Part shown: positions 13,475 through 15,883 of the stretch, one piece after another
Layout of the letters: every line of letters starts with the position of its first letter
Numbering within the stretch: position 1 is the first letter of the stretch
Source: Candidatus Faecivivens stercoripullorum
Lineage (GTDB): Bacteria; Bacillota; Clostridia; Oscillospirales; Ruminococcaceae
DNA: 15,883 nt
Direction: 5' to 3'
Assembly (NCBI GenBank): GCA_018715285.1
Contig: DVLW01000191.1
Span: forward strand, 1 to 15,883
Program-made: the position numbers and the translations under genes
The notes under the pieces: generated by a model
What the model was told of the DNA's origin: nothing
Database searches by the model: none
Seen by the model: only the letters and a program-made list of their open reading frames with translations

Positions 13475-14362
13475 TCAGTTGACCTCGATACCCAGCGAGA
13501 GAGCCAGTTCGGTGGCTTCCTCTTTCCACTGCTGGTAGAGTCCCTGTTCGTTGACTTCAGCGATTGCCTTGTTGATTTCCTCAACCAGTTCGGTTTCGCC
13601 CTTCATAATCAGTGCGATGTTGCCCTGGCTTGCGTATTCAAATTCCCAGTCAGCAAGCGCGATGCCTTCGTTTTTGTCAACGTAGATGTCAGCCTGATCG
13701 CCCGAACATGCGAGTGCGTCGATCTTGTTGTTCTGAACCATCAGGATTGCACTGCCCAGATTGTCGATCAGCTTGATTTCGGCGTCAGGCAGCTGGGTTT
13801 CGGTCAGAGTGTACTGCAAAGAACCATTCTGGCAGCCGATAACCTTGCCGGCAAAATCCTCAGGAGACTGGTATTCGCTTGCCTTGTCGGCGGGAACGAT
13901 GACAACCTGTCTGGAACCGTCTTCATCCCGGACAACGTTAAAGAAATCGGTGACCTCGTAGTTCTCGGCGCGTTCTTCTTCATAAGCATAACCGGCAATC
14001 GAGAAGTCTGCCTTGCCGGTCGAAACAGCAGCCTGACATGCCTGGAAATCCATTGCCTGGACTTCCAGCTCGACACCAAGGTAATCGGCGATGTAGTTTG
14101 CAAGGTCGATGTCACATCCGACATAGACAGGCTTGCCGCTGGAGATGTCCTCAAATTCCTGAGGAGCAAAGTCGGGAGAGGTTGCCAGAACGATAACACC
14201 CTTCTGTTTGATCTCTTCCAGACGGTTGGCAGGTTCAGCAGAAGCGGTGCTGTCGGTGGACGCGGCAGAAGACGAAGAAGAGGAACCGGTATCGGAGCCG
14301 CAGGATGCGAGCAGGCTGGCAGCGGTCAGTCCGGCCAGCAGGATAGTGAGCATTTTCTTCAT
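13475..14362 (-). CDS. Amino-acid ABC transporter substrate-binding lipoprotein (SBP_bac_3)
   Basis: This surface-anchored receptor captures the amino acid and hands it to the permease. The 295-residue product starts MKKMLTILLAGLTAASLLASCGSD; the lipobox LLASC puts the lipidated Cys at 21. A Ser/Thr/Ala linker (about 24-45) follows, then a two-lobed SBP_bac_3 domain with VLATSPDFAPQEFED, YVGCDIDLANYIADYLGVELEVQAMDFQA and the DFSIAGYAYEEERAENYEVTDFF segment typical of polar amino-acid binders. The G-C-D-I-D-L element supports amino-acid binding, but ligand identity (cystine, His, Gln and others) cannot be fixed. The ATG at 14360-14362 has AAGGAAGGGT 8-9 nt upstream. A longer frame to 14437 would bury the signal peptide and is rejected. 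It is first in the operon, divergent from the AraC-type gene. Confidence 0.93.
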   Translation of the reverse strand: MKKMLTILLAGLTAASLLASCGSDTGSSSSSSAASTDSTASAEPANRLEEIKQKGVIVLATSPDFAPQEFEDISSGKPVYVGCDIDLANYIADYLGVELEVQAMDFQACQAAVSTGKADFSIAGYAYEEERAENYEVTDFFNVVRDEDGSRQVVIVPADKASEYQSPEDFAGKVIGCQNGSLQYTLTETQLPDAEIKLIDNLGSAILMVQNNKIDALACSGDQADIYVDKNEGIALADWEFEYASQGNIALIMKGETELVEEINKAIAEVNEQGLYQQWKEEATELALSLGIEVN

Positions 14363-14409
14363 GGTAGATAACCCTTCCTTTTGTTTCTGTATTTTTATGA
14401 ATACGCTTT

Positions 14410-14424
14410 TTCCGGCAGCCGGAA
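14410..14424 (-). other. Hairpin in the ABC-operon leader
   Basis: TTCCGG and CCGGAA surround a 3-nt loop (CAG on the plus strand), with outer CGC/GCG pairing possible. No T-run follows on the transcribed strand, so it is not a terminator. It lies about 48 nt upstream of the binding-protein ATG. Confidence 0.5.
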
Positions 14425-14456
14425 GGCGTGCAGCCATCCGGACGGCGGTTTAGAGG

Positions 14457-14489
14457 ATGAATTGAATATACGAAAAACATACAATTCAT
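14457..14489. repeat. Inverted repeat ATGAATTG-17-CAATTCAT in the ABC-operon leader
   Basis: Arms at 14457-14464 and 14482-14489 are perfect 8-mers, and an inner TATG/CGTA pairing is possible. It may be a protein-binding site or an RNA hairpin just downstream of the predicted start. Confidence 0.5.
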
Positions 14490-14516
14490 TTAAATTATGC
14501 ATGAACTATGCTAATA

Positions 14517-14522
14517 ATTATA
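14517..14522 (-). promoter_or_regulatory. Probable -10 of the ABC operon, activator-type promoter
   Basis: TATAAT on the minus strand is a perfect -10, but no -35 is found 16-18 bp upstream. That position is instead occupied by a TGGAA-TTTT-TTCCA dyad (14531-14544). The pattern suits a promoter needing an activator, plausibly the AraC-type neighbour. The leader would be about 148 nt. Confidence 0.5.
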
Positions 14523-14707
14523 CCGTATTTTGGAATTTTTTCCATTCACAAACCTCATAAACTTATTCATTTCATATCTACAAAAACTGTCGAATTTTAC
14601 CCCACAAAAGCCATATAAAAAAATAATAGTATATTCAGAAAATAGCGTAAATAATTGGAGGTAAAATTCAGATTATTTATTGATTTTTTCAATTTGGTTC
14701 TGTCTTC

Positions 14708-14736
14708 TTGACTTATTATTCAATATTGTTTACAAT
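14708..14736 (+). promoter_or_regulatory. Promoter of the AraC-type regulator gene
   Basis: TTGACT (14708-14713), a 17-bp spacer and TACAAT (14731-14736) each match consensus at five of six bases. An ATTGT-TT-ACAAT dyad (14725-14736) overlaps the -10 and could allow autoregulation. Confidence 0.78.
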
Positions 14737-14812
14737 AAATATATTAAATAATGGCCGCAGAGACCCCTTGGAATCTGACAGAATATGAAAGAAGTGAATC
14801 TCTATCTGTAAT

Positions 14813-15664
14813 ATGGAGACATCTATACAAAATGAACTTCCCGGTGGCAGACCATTCTTTTACTACCGGATGAAAAAGGATTTTCCCATTCAGTCACGGA
14901 ATACCCACTGGCGTGGATTTCCACAGCTGGTGCATCTTCGGGATGGGATGCTGGAAGTCTGGCTCAACTGCCAGCGTTATACACTCAGCGCCGGCGATGT
15001 GCTGTATATTGCAGCCGGAACGCTGATTTCCTGGCAGCTGACTGATGCAGAACTGGATGTACTGGTGTTCGACCCGTCACGGTTCATGCGGCTGCCGGGT
15101 GCACAGGATATCACGATTATTTCGCGGGTACCCTGTCTGTGTATGCGTGATGACGGTCAGGCTCTGGTCGCATGCCTGCACAATTTTATCGGCGGGCTGA
15201 TTTTGTCTCCGCGGTATTTTGAAAACTGCGTATCCGATCTGCGGCGGATTATGCTGGCGTATACCGAATCGGCGTATACCCTTGTACCGCCTGAGACACC
15301 GGCGTTTTCTGCCCGTCAGCTTTCCCATCTGCGCACCGTGCTCCAGCTGATTGAGAACCACCTGTTTGAACAGCTGACGCTGGATCAGCTTGCAGCAGAG
15401 GTCGGGCTTTCATCCAAGTATTTCTGCCGTTTTTTCCAGAAGATGACGGGAATGACGCCGTTTACCTATATCAATGCGCGCCGTATCGAACAGGCGTGTG
15501 ACCTGTTTGTCCGTGAGCGGACGACGGTACGGGAAATTGCCGAACGGGTCGGGTATAAGGACATCAATTATTTTATCAAGACGTTCAAACGGTACTGTGG
15601 AATGACGCCCAAGCGTTTTTCTTCCCGGTATTTTGGTTCTGTTGAATATCTTTGCCAGTACTGA
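14813..15664 (+). CDS. AraC-family transcriptional regulator with N-terminal cupin-like sensor
   Basis: The 283-residue product has a cupin-like N-terminal half (about 25-95; HLRDGMLEVWLN, YTLSAGDVLYIAAGTLISW) that would bind a small effector. The C-terminal AraC/HTH_18 DNA-binding domain is at about 170-272. The first HTH is LTLDQLAAEVGLSSKYFCRFFQKMTGMTPFTYI (188-220). The second is TVREIAERVGYKDINYFIKTFKRYCGMTPKRF (238-269), with the diagnostic GYxDxxYFxxxFK pattern. It is divergent from the amino-acid importer operon, which it probably controls. ATG 14813 has only a poor ribosome site (GAAAGAAGTGA about 17 nt upstream) and directly follows a tiny upstream frame; a later in-frame ATG at 14870 would remove part of the cupin start and is less likely. 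A strong terminator follows. Confidence 0.93.
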   Translation: METSIQNELPGGRPFFYYRMKKDFPIQSRNTHWRGFPQLVHLRDGMLEVWLNCQRYTLSAGDVLYIAAGTLISWQLTDAELDVLVFDPSRFMRLPGAQDITIISRVPCLCMRDDGQALVACLHNFIGGLILSPRYFENCVSDLRRIMLAYTESAYTLVPPETPAFSARQLSHLRTVLQLIENHLFEQLTLDQLAAEVGLSSKYFCRFFQKMTGMTPFTYINARRIEQACDLFVRERTTVREIAERVGYKDINYFIKTFKRYCGMTPKRFSSRYFGSVEYLCQY

Positions 15665-15673
15665 GGCAAAAGG

Positions 15674-15722
15674 AAACTGCCGGCTGTAACCATTTTCAGG
15701 TTGCAGCCGGCAGTTTGTTTTG
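15674..15722 (+). terminator. Strong terminator after the AraC-type gene
   Basis: An 18-bp stem with one bulge or mismatch (AAACTGCCGGCTG with CAGCCGGCAGTTT, plus AACC/GGTT) surrounds a 7-nt loop. GTTTTGAATT follows. Confidence 0.93.
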
Positions 15723-15762
15723 AATTATGCCTTTAGGCAGTTGAGCAAAGCGAGACAGACAA

Positions 15763-15781
15763 CCACCCGCTATGCGGGTGG
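15763..15781 (+). other. Subterminal GC-rich hairpin of the putative IS
   Basis: CCACCCGC (15763-15770) and GCGGGTGG (15774-15781) pair perfectly around TAT. The stem is followed by GAAACAAAAA rather than T, so it is not a terminator on this strand. Confidence 0.75.
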
Positions 15782-15801
15782 GAAACAAAAAGTTATACAA
15801 A

Positions 15802-15861
15802 AAACTCACCAATCAGTTACAATAGAAGTGTTCAGGCCTATTGTAAAAGAAAGGTGAGTTT
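15802..15861 (+). promoter_or_regulatory. Two-part hairpin sequestering the ribosome site of the putative transposase
   Basis: The outer arms AAACTCACC (15802-15810) and GGTGAGTTT (15853-15861), and the inner arms TTACAATAG (15817-15825) and CTATTGTAA (15838-15846), are perfect 9-bp pairs separated by a symmetric 6x6 internal loop. The ribosome-site-like GAAAGG (15849-15854) and the first start codons (GTG 15854, TTG 15860) lie in or next to the 3' arm. Translation would be limited while the structure is formed. In IS200, RBS sequestration of tnpA is established; here it is inferred by analogy. Confidence 0.7.
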
Positions 15862-15883
15862 GCCCTTGCTCTGCGGGAAACAC
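15854..15883 (+). CDS. Possible N-terminus of a transposase (partial at window edge)
   Basis: A frame open to the window end reads V/M-S-L-P-L-L-C-G-K-H from GTG 15854. TTG 15860 is an alternative start, with GAAAGG five nt upstream. Ten residues are too few to identify a family; a Y1 transposase is suggested only by the structured left-end DNA before it. It could be a chance frame. Confidence 0.25.
   Translation, partial: MSLPLLCGKH

Larger units (their letters stand above)
14363..14812. promoter_or_regulatory. AT-rich divergent control region between the ABC operon and araC-type gene
   Basis: These 450 bp hold no gene. They contain the ABC-operon leader with two hairpins (14410-14424 and 14457-14489), a -10 with no -35 (14517-14522), a GCAT/ATGC dyad (14499-14511) and the regulator promoter (14708-14736). 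The 14550-14700 part is AT-rich, with no further signal I can support. It is the natural site of action for the divergent AraC-family protein. Confidence 0.7.
15740..15883 (+). mobile_element. Probable left end of an IS200/IS605-like insertion sequence, cut by window edge
   Basis: Three features in a row recall IS200-type left ends. A GC-rich subterminal hairpin, CCACCCGC-TAT-GCGGGTGG (15763-15781), is the type recognised by HUH transposases. A long two-part hairpin (15802-15861) is next, and a frame opening at the window edge (from 15854) lies inside that hairpin. No terminal inverted repeat of the DDE-transposon type and no target duplication can be seen. The exact left boundary is not determinable; 15740 is a guess from the loss of resemblance to the AraC terminator region. 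The transposase itself is outside the window, so the family call is tentative. Confidence 0.5.

Noticed and set aside
14363..14510. T-box, SAM or lysine riboswitch in the ABC-operon leader
   Set aside because: No T-box core, S-box junction or terminator/antiterminator pair could be found; only simple hairpins are present.

Overview
The window reads as chromosomal DNA of a Gram-positive anaerobe, most likely a Clostridia/Oscillospirales gut-type bacterium. The evidence is strong AGGAGG-type ribosome sites, sigma-A promoters (several near-consensus), frequent TTG/GTG starts, and Firmicutes families such as YerB/DUF3048, DUF3169 and MnmA with two CxxC-type cysteines. The genus assignment is inference. 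Coding DNA is of moderate GC and gene-dense; the main AT-rich stretch is at about 14460-14760. || Layout. (1) 1-896: 3' part of folC (+), facing a bidirectional terminator. (2) 998-2030: a minus-strand pair, an XRE-type repressor and a six-helix DUF3169-like membrane protein. It is transcribed from a TTGACA-17-TATACT promoter embedded in a cluster of inverted and direct repeats, which suggests autoregulation. (3) 2260-5136: Gfo/Idh/MocA oxidoreductase, YerB-like lipoprotein and SGNH hydrolase (+). (4) 5109-5427: a 146-bp tandem repeat that re-creates the 3' end of the SGNH gene three times; the third copy differs from the first only by synonymous changes. (5) 5543-8720: pyrE with its own extended -10 promoter and terminator, then an ecsC-like gene, rnhA and mnmA (+). 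(6) 8820-14362, minus strand: an amino-acid ABC importer (binding lipoprotein, permease, ATPase), a terminator, an M20 amidohydrolase with its own promoter and an adjacent 17-bp palindrome, then a CNNM/HlyC-type transporter with a perfect TTGACA-17-TATAAT promoter. (7) 14363-14812: AT-rich divergent control region. (8) 14813-15664: AraC-family regulator (+) with a strong terminator. (9) About 15740-15883: structured DNA resembling the left end of an IS200/IS605-type insertion sequence, cut by the window edge. || How the genes may work together: the AraC regulator, the divergent importer and the amidohydrolase look like a scavenging module in which an acylated or conjugated amino acid (or small peptide) is imported and hydrolysed. 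The substrate cannot be read from sequence. folC, pyrE, rnhA and mnmA are housekeeping. No clearly new multi-gene system was found. The least ordinary items are the gene-end tandem repeat, the repeat-rich XRE control region, the palindrome at the amidohydrolase promoter and the RBS-sequestering hairpin at the right edge.
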